A stretch of 64,000 bases of DNA, from NCBI GenBank assembly GCA_024635995.1, contig JAGXHW010000022.1:28944-92943 (forward strand), given 5' to 3'. Source of the stretch: Clostridiaceae bacterium. Lineage in GTDB: Bacteria > Bacillota > Clostridia > Peptostreptococcales > Tindalliaceae. This document shows positions 18,574 through 27,101 of the stretch, piece by piece. The stretch's first letter is position 1. Each line of letters begins with the position of its first letter. The notes under the pieces are model-generated. The model was not told the origin of the DNA. It did not search any database and was given only the letters and a program-made list of their open reading frames with translations. The position numbers and the translations under genes are program-made.

Positions 18574-18603
18574 ACCACCAATTAAGAAGGTTGGTGGTTT
18601 TTT
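18574..18603 (+). terminator. orphan plus-strand terminator-like hairpin
   Basis: 8-bp perfect stem (18574-18581 with 18591-18598) followed by six T. No plus-strand gene precedes it, so it may end a small RNA or an antisense transcript. Confidence 0.55.
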
Positions 18604-18656
18604 ATGGAAATTTTATCAGAATTTTCTTTTGTTGAGTGACGTTTTGTTGAATCCTC

Positions 18657-18685
18657 TTGACAAAGTATGAGTGATACGGTAGGAT
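18657..18685 (+). promoter_or_regulatory. SigA-type promoter of the small ferredoxin gene
   Basis: TTGACA at 18657, 17-base spacer, TAGGAT at 18680. It implies a leader of about 150 bases before the start codon at 18843. Confidence 0.65.
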
Positions 18686-18763
18686 AACAGATGTGCTAAC
18701 CCGACCCATGGGGGAGGGGTAAACGAACGATATTTTCACCAAGGTTTATCAAAATCAAATCAG

Positions 18764-18788
18764 TTTGCATACTAAACCTATATGCAAA
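18764..18788 (+). promoter_or_regulatory. inverted repeat in the ferredoxin leader
   Basis: TTTGCATA at 18764-18771 and TATGCAAA at 18781-18788, perfect arms 9 bases apart, inside the untranslated leader. It could be an RNA hairpin or an operator. Confidence 0.4.
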
Positions 18789-18842
18789 TGTTATGTGATT
18801 TTGAGAATCCTTTAAGATTATCACAAGGGAGGAACGACATAT

Positions 18843-19031
18843 ATGAAAAAAGCCATCATCAAAGAACTCGCATGTGACAAATCACCTTTTTGCCCAGCGA
18901 AAAGAGTATGTCCTGTGAATGCTATCCACCGCGAGGGATTCACAAAACCCTTTAAAGTTGATGCGGAAACATGTATTGGGTGCGGCAAATGCATTAAAGT
19001 ATGCCCTCAACGGGCAATCATTATGAAGTAA
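18843..19031 (+). CDS. small 4Fe-4S ferredoxin-like protein
   Basis: 62-residue protein. C44, C47, C50 and C54 form a standard CxxCxxCxxxCP cluster motif (CIGCGKCIKVCP). The N-terminal half has C11, C17 and C23-Pro with wider spacing than a normal first cluster, so either one or two clusters may be bound. AAGGGAGG precedes the ATG. It is transcribed alone from the promoter at 18657 and ends before a bidirectional terminator. Probably a cytoplasmic electron carrier or maturation subunit; the partner is unknown. Confidence 0.75.
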   Translation: MKKAIIKELACDKSPFCPAKRVCPVNAIHREGFTKPFKVDAETCIGCGKCIKVCPQRAIIMK

Positions 19032-19130
19032 ACAAAAGGAAGAGGTTCATTGCCTCCATCAAAGACCTGAATGTTGATGTAAATGAATTGTTCGTAAGAA
19101 GTCATGAAACCAGGATAACGATTAACAATA

Positions 19131-19161
19131 AAAAAAGCGGGAATTAGCTTCCCGCTTTTTT
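19131..19161. terminator. bidirectional terminator between ferredoxin and B12-domain genes
   Basis: 13-bp perfect inverted repeat (19131-19143 with 19149-19161), 5-base loop, with A-run and T-run on its sides. Confidence 0.9.
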
Positions 19162-19802
19162 TATGCACAATTTTTTATTTGTTTAATTAACTGGTTTAAG
19201 GCTGATAGAGATGGAGAGTACTCATTTGCCCCCAGCTGTTGAAGGGCATGTTGTTTGTCGCGTATAGCACTTCCCCCTATCACTATTTTGGGCTGTTCAA
19301 TTGCAGGCAGTGATTTGATGGCCGTAATCAGGTGTTCTGTACTGTTGAGATGCTTTTCCAAGGTGACTGACAGAACAAGCAGGTCCACTTTAATTTCCTT
19401 TAAAAATACCTCCAAACTGCTGATGGGAATACTCCTGCCCATGTAATAGGTTTTCCAGCCATTGGCTTTGAAAAGCTGTTCAGCCATTTTCAAGATTAAT
19501 TGATGTTCCTCAGCACCTGGCGGCATAAACATGACTGAGCATTGGATGTTGGGAGATTCGGGAAGTGATGATTCCAGGTTGGCAATGAGGTGGTCCACCA
19601 CGTGGGAGATGAGATGTTCACGGGTAATGTCGATGATTCCTTTTTCCCAGAGATCACCCACTTCTGTTAAGGTGGGAACAAATACTTCTGTGAACAGCGG
19701 TAGAAGTGAGTGTGGGCCTAAATGGTACTGCATAATTAATTTTTGGGCTTCTTCCTCTTCTTCCTGAAGCAGGTGTTGGAGAAATTGCTGCTGAATTTTC
19801 AT
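19161..19802 (-). CDS. stand-alone cobalamin-binding protein with CarH-like helical cap
   Basis: 213 residues in two parts. Residues about 1-85 form a helical B12-binding-2 cap with the sequence LWEKGIIDITREHLISH, which fits the Wx9EH pattern that shields adenosylcobalamin in CarH photoreceptors. Residues about 90-205 form the Rossmann B12 domain: PPGAEEHQLI supplies the expected lower-ligand histidine, though the usual following glycine (ExHxxG) is isoleucine, and VIGGSAI is the usual later loop. No MerR-type DNA-binding domain is present, unlike CarH, so it must signal through a partner or have another role. The gene is monocistronic and its start faces the truncated sortase gene 82 bp away. 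Confidence 0.8.
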   Translation of the reverse strand: MKIQQQFLQHLLQEEEEEAQKLIMQYHLGPHSLLPLFTEVFVPTLTEVGDLWEKGIIDITREHLISHVVDHLIANLESSLPESPNIQCSVMFMPPGAEEHQLILKMAEQLFKANGWKTYYMGRSIPISSLEVFLKEIKVDLLVLSVTLEKHLNSTEHLITAIKSLPAIEQPKIVIGGSAIRDKQHALQQLGANEYSPSLSALNQLIKQIKNCA

Positions 19803-19884
19803 ATAATCAATTGATTGATGATGTTCAAATGAACCTGATGAGGTTTCATTCTTAGTAGCTTCGGTACGTCCCTATGTTAGAAGT

Positions 19885-20337
19885 ATGGACAACGAAGATT
19901 ACCTGAACCGAGACTTTTATCGGCAGAAAAGTCCTTCTGGTGCGATTTTCATGGATTATCGTAACCTGGGAAACTTTAATGACAACCACACTGTTCTGTA
20001 TGGACACAATATGAAAAGTAAAACCATGTTTCACCAGTTGCACAACTATCAGGAAAGAGCCTTTTTTGAAGAAAACCAGATTATTGAGATTTCAGGTCTT
20101 TATGAAACCAAAACCTACCAGGTTTTTTCAGTGTATGAGGTGTCGGCCAATGACTATGCTTTCCAGTTGAATTTCCAGGACCAGGAGGAATACCACCGTT
20201 ATTTGGAATCAGTTGCCTCCCTATCCCTGCACCCGTCAGAATGGGTTTTGGACCCTGTTCATTCATTGCTGACACTGGCCACCTGCAGTTATGGTGTCGA
20301 TAATGGCCGTTTTGTTGTGCATGCCCTGGAGATGTAG
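19885..20337 (+). pseudogene. class B sortase catalytic core, N-terminus missing
   Basis: About 150 residues of a class B sortase. The catalytic triad is complete: histidine in VLYGHNM, cysteine in LATCSYG and arginine in GRFVVHA, and SPSGAIFMDYRN matches the family. The membrane anchor and first beta strands (about 70-90 residues) are absent. In the same frame family-like sequence begins only around 19870 (YVRSMDNEDYLN) and a stop lies at 19819; further upstream is the oppositely oriented B12 gene. There is no clear ribosome site before the ATG at 19885. I infer a 5' deletion; a soluble remnant protein is possible but unlikely to work at the cell surface. Confidence 0.65.
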
Positions 20338-20392
20338 AGTCACTCAGCTATTGCCATCTTTGGTATAATAGAAGTAAGAGGAGGTGGATCAA

Positions 20393-21130
20393 ATGAAAAA
20401 GATCTATCCATTTTTAATCGTATTAGTTGTGTTCATTTTTGCGACCATAATGGGATCCAACAATCCCTTGATGCAGCAAGCAGAGGAAGACCCCAGGATC
20501 AAAACCGCTTACCGTGACCAGGCCCATGGCTGAGAAGTCACTTGGCCTACTCTGGATGAGATTAGGAACAGTGGAAGTAAAGATGAATCGACACAGGTGG
20601 AAACAGAACAGGAAAGTATACCAGTTGATAACATGAAGGTGAAATCGATGACCTTACCTCGTGACATTACCTCCTATGACCTTAGAAGACCATGGGACAC
20701 AACAGTGGGAGATGACCAACACCCCCACCTGGCATGGTTGCCCACAAGGGAAGGAACTTTGGAAATGAAAGAGATCGAAAGCTTTCCTGTAGCTATCATC
20801 AGTGAGGCCCATGTGAATGACTTGTACCTTCATTATGTCAGGGAAGTGAGAAAGGAGAAAATTATTTCGGATATGCCGGATGATCTGGCAATACTGGATA
20901 TTGATATTGAGGACGTTCACACTGCCAAGCATTTCAACCGTACCTGGGTACTGGAATTTGACCAGCGCATTTTTGACATACCTAATGAAGAACGCCAGTT
21001 ATTCCTGGAAGGTTTCACCAAAACATTGCTGGAAGGCAACCCGATTCAGAAGCACCAGACCAACTTTACCGCCCTCAGGGGTATGACAGGCCAGGTGATT
21101 GTGGCAAATTTCAGTGTGTTCCACACCTGA
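20393..21130 (+). pseudogene. putative exported protein interrupted by one in-frame UGA
   Basis: From the ATG at 20393 (GAGGAGGTGG in front) a signal-anchor-like start KKIYPFLIVLVVFIFATIMG leads into a hydrophilic segment, then a TGA at 20531 (codon 47), after which the same frame stays open to 21130. Reading through gives 245 residues. The rest is a soluble domain with no family I recognise. The flank reads QAHG-stop-EVTWPT, so a Trp codon (TGG) changed to TGA is the simplest explanation. Frame conservation after the stop suggests a recent mutation. It directly follows the truncated sortase, so it may once have been its companion. Confidence 0.55.
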
Positions 21131-21191
21131 TAGGGGCACAGGGGATTCGTGAAATCTCACTACATTATAAAGTTAAAAAGGAGAAACACCT

Positions 21192-23618
21192 ATGAATAAA
21201 GACCATGAAATCCTGGCACCCGCCGGCACCTTTGAAGCCCTGGTGGCAGCCGTTCAAAACGGTGCTGATGCTGTCTACCTATCTGGAAAAGACTTCGGAG
21301 CACGAATGTTTGCCGGTAACTTTGACCGGGATGAGTTGCAGGAAGCAGTCGTTTATTGCCATGTGAGAGGAGTCAGCCTGTACGTGACGGTGAACACATT
21401 GGTGTTTAACCACGAGATGGACAGTCTTGTGGAATACCTTGATTTTCTCTACACCATAGGTATTGATGCAGTGATTGTGCAGGACATGGGAGTGTTGCAG
21501 GTTGTGCGGCGTTATTTTCCAGACCTGGACGTACACTGTTCCACACAGATGTCAGTACAAACTATGGAAGACATTAAATACCTGGCATCATTGGGTGTGA
21601 AACGGGTGGTACTGGGGCGGGAAATGGACCTGCAGCAGATCCGACAGGCTAAAACAGAAACCGCCGTTCAGTTGGAGGTTTTTGTTCATGGGGCTCTGTG
21701 TATTTCCGTATCGGGCCAGTGTCTTATGAGCAGTATGATTGGCGGTAGAAGCGGTAACCGGGGCCGGTGTGCCCAGCCTTGCCGTCAAAAATACAGACTT
21801 TACAATGAAGATAAGCAAGAAATGGTGGCTTCACTGCAGGGTGACTACCTGCTGAGTCCAAAGGATTTATCAACTTTAGCAGAAATCAGCCAAGTGGTGG
21901 AGGCAGGGGCCTATTCCCTGAAAATTGAAGGACGAATGAAAAAGCCGGAATACGTGGCTAAGGTGGTAAGAGCATACCGGCACGTATTGGAGGCTGCTGA
22001 ACAGGGTAGTACGGCGGACATGGAAACCATGGATAAGGAGATGGCCATCTTTAACAGAGGTTTTACCAGGGGCAACCTATTTGGGGAAAAAGGCCTTGAT
22101 TTCATGAGCATGGGAAGTTCGGGAAACCAGGGATATGCTGTGGGAATTGTAAAAAGCTACGATGCCAAAAACGCCAAGCTGACCCTCTTGTTATCCGATG
22201 ACTTGAATCATAATGATGAAATACAGCTGCGCCGCAAGGATGAGACCGTTGGCGGCCGTGTGGAAAAGCTGGAGCTGGGAGGAAAAGTGGTAAAATCCTG
22301 CAGCAAAGGAGCTACTTGTCAGGTGAATTTTAAACATGCCTGCCAAATTGGTGAACAGGTGTACAAAACCTATGATGAAGTGATGATGAAAGAGGCACGG
22401 GATACCTACCACAAAGAGTTTTTAAAGATTCCTGTTACCATGGAAATCACCATCAAGCGAGGAATGCCTGTGACTGGCATTCTATCAGATGGTGACCGTC
22501 AGGTGCGGGAAGTGTCGGAAACAGTTCCCCAGGAAGCGGTAAAACGGGCGCTTACAGAAGCAGATGTGATTGGGCAGCTATCCAAAATGGGTGGTACTCC
22601 ATATGAAGCCAGTCGGGTTCAGGTACACCTGGAAGATGGATTGGCATTGCCCATGAAAATGTTGAATGAAATCAGACGAAACCTGGTGGAACAACTGAGC
22701 ATACAACGTGCCAATCGCTACCAACGGTCTTCTCAACAGGCCCGGTGTCAGATTCCGTTTAATACAGAGACTACTTCCACAAATAGAGTGGCTGATGAAA
22801 TCTCGCTCACTTATAGTGTTACGAACCTTGAACAGCTTGAGAAGTTGATGGAGCTGCAGCCGGAGACGATTTATTACAGAGATTTGGATACACTGAAGGA
22901 AGCAGCCGCTTTGTTAAAGAAAAAAACCTTTCCTGGGCAGCTGGTACCTCAGGTTAACCGCATGGCAACAAAAAACTCGCTAGAAAAATATTTAAATATT
23001 ATTTCAGAAGCTGGCATAAAAACAGTGCTTATTCAAAACCTGGGACACCTTCATATGTTCCAGGATTTCAAGATTATTGGTGACTTTAACCTGAATGTGA
23101 TCAATAATTTATCCTATGGTTATTATGAAGAACAAGGGATGCAGCGCATCACCCTGTCGCCGGAATTAACCCTGGCCCAAATAGCCGCCATGAACCTAAC
23201 ACCTCATCAGACCGAAATCATGGGTTATGGGTCGTTGCCAGTGATGGCCATGAAGCACTGCGTGATTGCCACCGTCTTGGGGCAATCACACAATTGTCAT
23301 TTGTGCCGTCAACAGCGTTACAGCCTGGTGGACCGGATGAATGAGCATTTCCCCATCCGAAAGAGCTCAGGCTGCAACACAGAGATCTACAATTCAAAAA
23401 AACTGATGTTTATTGAAGATCATGAAAAAGTAAGAAAAGCAGGAATCGGCTTTTTTCGCCTCAATTTTCTGGACGAAACGCCCCAAGAGATGGAACAGGC
23501 CGTGAGGTTTCACCGCAACATGTTGAAAGGAGTTCTGGGGGCTAAAGATGAAGAAGTGATCCGGAACATAAAAGCAAAAGGTGTTACCAACGGACACTTG
23601 TACCGTGGTATTGAATAA
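21192..23618 (+). CDS. U32-family peptidase, RlhA-like with C-terminal DUF3656
   Basis: 808-residue U32 protein. The N-terminal TIM-barrel begins HEILAPAGTFEALVAAVQNGADAVYL. The conserved cysteine region GALCISVSGQC...GRCAQPCRQKY (about residues 175-205) is the likely Fe-S ligand set. The second half has another cysteine group (HCVIATVLGQSHNCHLCRQQ). RlhA in E. coli is needed for hydroxylation of a 23S rRNA cytidine, and other U32 proteins modify tRNA or ubiquinone; this long form fits the RlhA type. GGAGAAAC precedes the ATG. The gene is single, with a terminator 15 bp past the stop. Confidence 0.85.
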   Translation: MNKDHEILAPAGTFEALVAAVQNGADAVYLSGKDFGARMFAGNFDRDELQEAVVYCHVRGVSLYVTVNTLVFNHEMDSLVEYLDFLYTIGIDAVIVQDMGVLQVVRRYFPDLDVHCSTQMSVQTMEDIKYLASLGVKRVVLGREMDLQQIRQAKTETAVQLEVFVHGALCISVSGQCLMSSMIGGRSGNRGRCAQPCRQKYRLYNEDKQEMVASLQGDYLLSPKDLSTLAEISQVVEAGAYSLKIEGRMKKPEYVAKVVRAYRHVLEAAEQGSTADMETMDKEMAIFNRGFTRGNLFGEKGLDFMSMGSSGNQGYAVGIVKSYDAKNAKLTLLLSDDLNHNDEIQLRRKDETVGGRVEKLELGGKVVKSCSKGATCQVNFKHACQIGEQVYKTYDEVMMKEARDTYHKEFLKIPVTMEITIKRGMPVTGILSDGDRQVREVSETVPQEAVKRALTEADVIGQLSKMGGTPYEASRVQVHLEDGLALPMKMLNEIRRNLVEQLSIQRANRYQRSSQQARCQIPFNTETTSTNRVADEISLTYSVTNLEQLEKLMELQPETIYYRDLDTLKEAAALLKKKTFPGQLVPQVNRMATKNSLEKYLNIISEAGIKTVLIQNLGHLHMFQDFKIIGDFNLNVINNLSYGYYEEQGMQRITLSPELTLAQIAAMNLTPHQTEIMGYGSLPVMAMKHCVIATVLGQSHNCHLCRQQRYSLVDRMNEHFPIRKSSGCNTEIYNSKKLMFIEDHEKVRKAGIGFFRLNFLDETPQEMEQAVRFHRNMLKGVLGAKDEEVIRNIKAKGVTNGHLYRGIE

Positions 23619-23632
23619 CCGGCCACCACTTC

Positions 23633-23669
23633 AAAAAGAGGCAAGGGGACGGTTCTCCTGCCTCTTTTT
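23633..23669 (+). terminator. Rho-independent terminator after the U32 peptidase
   Basis: 11-bp perfect stem (23633-23643 with 23659-23669) ending in five T. Confidence 0.85.
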
Positions 23670-23725
23670 GGGAGTATGCCTGTGCACATAAAAGTATATA
23701 TAGTGTTAAATATCATTGTTTAGTT

Positions 23726-24202
23726 TCACTCCTGATTGCTCAACGACACTTTACCATATTTCCCTGTCTTGTCCAATCTTCTAGACACTGCATAGGTCAC
23801 CAACAAACCTGCTGCAACCCGTGCAACCAGTATGAGCCAGCCGTTGGCGCCAATGGCAGAAAAAATTAGTACATCCTCGAAAACAGCATGACAGGTTGCC
23901 AGAAAAACCGACAGCAACACCATGTCTTTTCGTGTCAGGTTGCCTTCCTTGGCACTTTGAACAATGACACCGGCACCATAGGCCAGGCCAAAGAGTAATC
24001 CCACCATCAGTGGAAATCCAGATTCTCTGGACATACCCAAAAAATCAGTAAGTGGTTTCAAATATTTGCTCAAGTGATCCAGTAAATGGTAATCTTTCGC
24101 CACTTGCATGACAATCATCAAGGGGATTACCACCTTGGCAATACTAAACACCGATGACAGACTTCCAAACAATGCTTCTCGAAAAACAGCTGTTACATCC
24201 AT
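23726..24202 (-). CDS. nucleoside recognition (Gate) domain membrane protein, SpmB-like
   Basis: 158-residue membrane protein with several hydrophobic helices and the Gate-domain pattern FGLAYGAGVIVQSAKEGNL. Such single-Gate proteins occur in pairs, as SpmA and SpmB of spore-formers, whose mutants make incompletely dehydrated spores. The ATG at 24202 overlaps the end of the preceding SpmA-like gene by 10 bp, so the two are translated together. It is somewhat shorter than Bacillus SpmB, and other paired Gate transporters (YjiG/YjiH type) cannot be excluded. Confidence 0.7.
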   Translation of the reverse strand: MDVTAVFREALFGSLSSVFSIAKVVIPLMIVMQVAKDYHLLDHLSKYLKPLTDFLGMSRESGFPLMVGLLFGLAYGAGVIVQSAKEGNLTRKDMVLLSVFLATCHAVFEDVLIFSAIGANGWLILVARVAAGLLVTYAVSRRLDKTGKYGKVSLSNQE

Positions 24203-24633
24203 TGCGTTAGGACACCTCCTGCGAGAGTGCCAAAAACAAGTCCGGAGGCCAGCATGAGGCTCACCCGAAGAGCCATGATTTTACCGCCGCTGACTTTGAG
24301 TTTGGTGGAAACGGCAGTTTCAACAAAAAGAGAATGGGAAAAATTGAGCATAATGGCCAATAGTGTAATTTCAAACGTGCCAAGGGACAAGGCTTCCATG
24401 GCACCCACACCGGAGTACAGGCCTAGAAGGTTCCCCATGACCAGGATCAGCGCGGCTTCTCCAGGCAGATTAAAAAAATTCATTAGGGGTTCAAAAATCC
24501 TGGCAATAAAATTAATCACTGGTGTGTATCGCAAAAATGTAACAAAAAAATAAATGGGCACAATAATTTTACCCAGCATCAAAGTCGTCTCAATGCCATT
24601 ACGCGCCCCTTGTTTCATCGATTGAAAAAGCAA
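24193..24633 (-). CDS. nucleoside recognition (Gate) domain membrane protein, SpmA-like
   Basis: About 146 residues, hydrophobic, with the paired-Gate pattern NLLGLYSGVGAMEALSLG and an LNFSHSLFVETAVS segment. It is the first gene of the pair. I place the start at the TTG at 24633, because GGGAGGT ends 6 bases before it; an ATG at 24618 is the next option and an upstream ATG at 24723 has no site. Function follows from the pairing with the SpmB-like gene: a spore maturation or nucleoside/ion transport role. Confidence 0.65.
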   Translation of the reverse strand: MLFQSMKQGARNGIETTLMLGKIIVPIYFFVTFLRYTPVINFIARIFEPLMNFFNLPGEAALILVMGNLLGLYSGVGAMEALSLGTFEITLLAIMLNFSHSLFVETAVSTKLKVSGGKIMALRVSLMLASGLVFGTLAGGVLTQWM

Positions 24634-24910
24634 TGTGATACCTCCCAACAGTAAATAATGCCCCAGGAGCTTCGATTGCTCCTGACCTGTCACTATCTTA
24701 CTCTTTTTTATGTAAAGAATCAATCCATGAGTACCTGTGCTATATTACCTCCAGTGAAAATAATACATCCAGGTTGACAATGTTATAAGTCTACTCCAAT
24801 TTCCGGTATCGAATCAGCCACACAGCATTGGGATTGACACAGGAATTTTAGAAAGTCTTTCAGAAGAGAATAATGTGAGATTAAAAGCGATAAAGGGTTG
24901 CATAATTAAA

Positions 24911-24937
24911 GGAGAAGCCTGGTGGTACGGCTTCTCC
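24911..24937 (-). terminator. hairpin downstream of the alcohol dehydrogenase gene
   Basis: 9-bp perfect stem (24911-24919 with 24929-24937), 9-base loop, followed on the minus strand by a short T-rich tail. Confidence 0.6.
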
Positions 24938-24963
24938 CTATTTTGGGGCGAAAACAGGAAATG

Positions 24964-26133
24964 TTACAGTGCCAGTCGCATAATGGCGGCCACATCCTGG
25001 CTGGTCAGTTCTTTAAAATTGCCCAGCGTACGGCTGTCGTCGTTGGTGGCTTTTTTTGCCATTTCCTCGATGCGGGTGTCATCAATGTCTGCATCAGAAA
25101 GACGGATGGGCATACCAATTTTTTGGTAGAATTTTTCCAGAGCAGTAATCCCTTCCAGGGCAGTTTCCTTAAAGTCATAAGGATTAATCTCGATGTCAAA
25201 CACCCGGTTCGCGAACTGAGCCATTCGTGCCACATCTTCTTCCATCACATATTTCATCCAAGCGGGGAAGACTATGGACAGTCCTGCACCGTGGGCAATG
25301 TCGTAAATACCACTTATTTCATGTTCAATGTTATGGGTAGCCCAATCCTGTTCCCTGCCGGTGCCGATCAGGTCATTATGGGCAAGGGTGCTGGCCCACA
25401 TGATTTCAGCTCGAATGTCGTAGTCATAAGGGTTTTTCAACGCCTTTGGGGCATTATGAATGATTGTTTTCATGATGCCTTCACTCATCCGGTCTGTTAA
25501 TTCAACATGGCGGGTTTTGGTGAAATAGCGCTCCATCACGTGAGCCATAATGTCCGTGGCTCCGCAAGCTGTTTGGTAAGGAGGCAATGTAAAGGTACGT
25601 TCTGGATTCATGATTGCAAACAGTGGTCGAATTCGAGGATGGCCAATGTCACGTTTCAGCCAACCATCTTCATTGGTGAGCACTGATCCAAGGCTTGATT
25701 CTGAGCCTGCTGCAGGTATGGTCAGGATAACGCCCACTGGCATTAAATCGCCAACCTGTGCCTTACCCTCATACAGATCCCATACATCTCCCTCATAAAA
25801 CCGACCGGCAGAAATTCCCTTGGCAGAGTCAATGACACTACCGCCACCTACGGCTAAAATGCCTTCGATGTTTTCCCGGCGGCATAATTCGATGCCTTCC
25901 CTTACTAAAGACACTCTGGGATTAGGCTTAACCCCGCCCAATTCAACAAACTCCACACCGGCTTCCCTTAATTTTTCTTTAATGATATGAAAAAAACCGG
26001 TCTTTTTAATACTGCCTCCACCGTAATGCAAAAGCACTTTCTTGCCCAGTCTCTGGCTTAAAGAACCTATTCGCTCATCAGCGTTTCTTCCAAAATAAAT
26101 CTCTGTTTTATTATGAAATACAAAATCCAACAT
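24964..26133 (-). CDS. iron-containing alcohol dehydrogenase, butanol dehydrogenase-like
   Basis: 389-residue group III dehydrogenase interconverting aldehydes and alcohols with NAD(P)H. The cofactor loop is AVGGGSVIDSAKGIS (about residues 94-108). Metal ligands are expected at Asp and His of ATDIMAHVMERYF and at the histidines of NIEHEISGIYDIAHGAGL. The pattern resembles the YugJ/BdhA branch. AGGAGG precedes the ATG. It is monocistronic; in an amino-acid or sugar fermenter it would regenerate NAD+. Confidence 0.9.
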   Translation of the reverse strand: MLDFVFHNKTEIYFGRNADERIGSLSQRLGKKVLLHYGGGSIKKTGFFHIIKEKLREAGVEFVELGGVKPNPRVSLVREGIELCRRENIEGILAVGGGSVIDSAKGISAGRFYEGDVWDLYEGKAQVGDLMPVGVILTIPAAGSESSLGSVLTNEDGWLKRDIGHPRIRPLFAIMNPERTFTLPPYQTACGATDIMAHVMERYFTKTRHVELTDRMSEGIMKTIIHNAPKALKNPYDYDIRAEIMWASTLAHNDLIGTGREQDWATHNIEHEISGIYDIAHGAGLSIVFPAWMKYVMEEDVARMAQFANRVFDIEINPYDFKETALEGITALEKFYQKIGMPIRLSDADIDDTRIEEMAKKATNDDSRTLGNFKELTSQDVAAIMRLAL

Positions 26134-26297
26134 GGTTTCATCCTCCTCTATATGATGGGTAGCTTGATTTAATCATACCCTAAAATAGTCCAGATTAGTC
26201 AAAAGGTATCTCAACTTGCCTTCTTATGCACAGATTGATAAAATGATATGATAAATGACTGTTAGCAATTAACGATCAGAACAGGAGCGTGACATCG

Positions 26298-27020
26298 ATG
26301 AATTTAATCATTTGGGGAAAAAGCGGTGGGATGAGCAATAGTTTAAAAAAACTGGCTAAGGAAGATCCCTATTGGAACGAAATCCTGTGCATTGGATCCC
26401 ATGACGACATCGACGGAAAATATTTAAAGGGCGACGTGTCTGTTGATTTTACCCATCCAAATTCATTGAGTCGGGTGCTTGATTTTTCCCTGGAACGAAA
26501 ATGCCCTTTGGTCATTGGCACAACCGGTTATTCAGAGGAACAGATGGAACAAATAATAAAGACTTCAAAACATATTCCCATTGTTTATTCTGCCAATATG
26601 TCCCTGGGGATGAATTTGCTCTTTTCTCTGGTTAAAAAAGCATCGACTGTGTTTAAGGACACGGTGGACATTGAAGTGCTGGAAGCCCACCATAATCGAA
26701 AGCTGGATGCCCCTTCTGGTACTGCTTTAAGCATCGTTAAAGCCATCGAAGAAGGACTGGGAGAAGAACGACATAAGGTGTATGGACGTGTGGGTGAAAT
26801 GCCCAGAAAAAAAGGAGAAATAGGCATTCACAGCCTTCGGGGCGGCAACATTATCAGCCATCATGAAGCATGGTTTATTCATGAAATGGAAAAAGTGACC
26901 CTGATTCATGAAGCCTTTGACAATGATGTCTTTTCAAAAGGTGCCCTTGAAGCAGCAAAATTTGTGAACCAGGCAGCCCCCGGCATTTATGACATGAACC
27001 ATGTGCTGGGATTGAAGTAA
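26298..27020 (+). CDS. dapB: 4-hydroxy-tetrahydrodipicolinate reductase
   Basis: 240-residue enzyme of lysine and diaminopimelate synthesis reducing the DapA product with NAD(P)H. The signature EAHHNRKLDAPSGTALS (about residues 128-144) contains the catalytic histidine and lysine, and GTTGYSEEQ and the C-terminal FDNDVFSKGALEAAKF fit. The nucleotide loop GKSGGMSNSL is a slightly altered GxxGxMG. The ATG at 26298 has AGGAG ten bases upstream; a GTG at 26289 is too close to it. It is separate from any dapA in this window. Confidence 0.9.
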   Translation: MNLIIWGKSGGMSNSLKKLAKEDPYWNEILCIGSHDDIDGKYLKGDVSVDFTHPNSLSRVLDFSLERKCPLVIGTTGYSEEQMEQIIKTSKHIPIVYSANMSLGMNLLFSLVKKASTVFKDTVDIEVLEAHHNRKLDAPSGTALSIVKAIEEGLGEERHKVYGRVGEMPRKKGEIGIHSLRGGNIISHHEAWFIHEMEKVTLIHEAFDNDVFSKGALEAAKFVNQAAPGIYDMNHVLGLK

Positions 27021-27101
27021 AACCCATCACGAGGTTAGGAATCCTGTTTATGAAAATGCATAGAAAATATAATTATTACGTTGGAAAGGGGCTTGGAGAA
27101 C

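Larger units (their letters stand above)
18432..18842. other. 411-bp intergenic region with orphan terminator, promoter and structured leader
   Basis: Non-coding stretch between the minus-strand potassium-type cluster and the plus-strand ferredoxin gene. It holds a plus-strand terminator without an obvious gene in front of it (18574-18603), a good plus-strand promoter (18657-18685), a G-rich segment with complementary C-rich arm (about 18700-18722), and an 8-bp inverted repeat (18764-18788). The minus-strand promoter for the potassium cluster must also lie here but I could not identify it. Confidence 0.6.

Noticed and set aside
18690..18790. A known riboswitch (fluoride, preQ1, ZTP or c-di-AMP type) before the ferredoxin gene
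   Set aside because: I could not match the consensus core of any of these.
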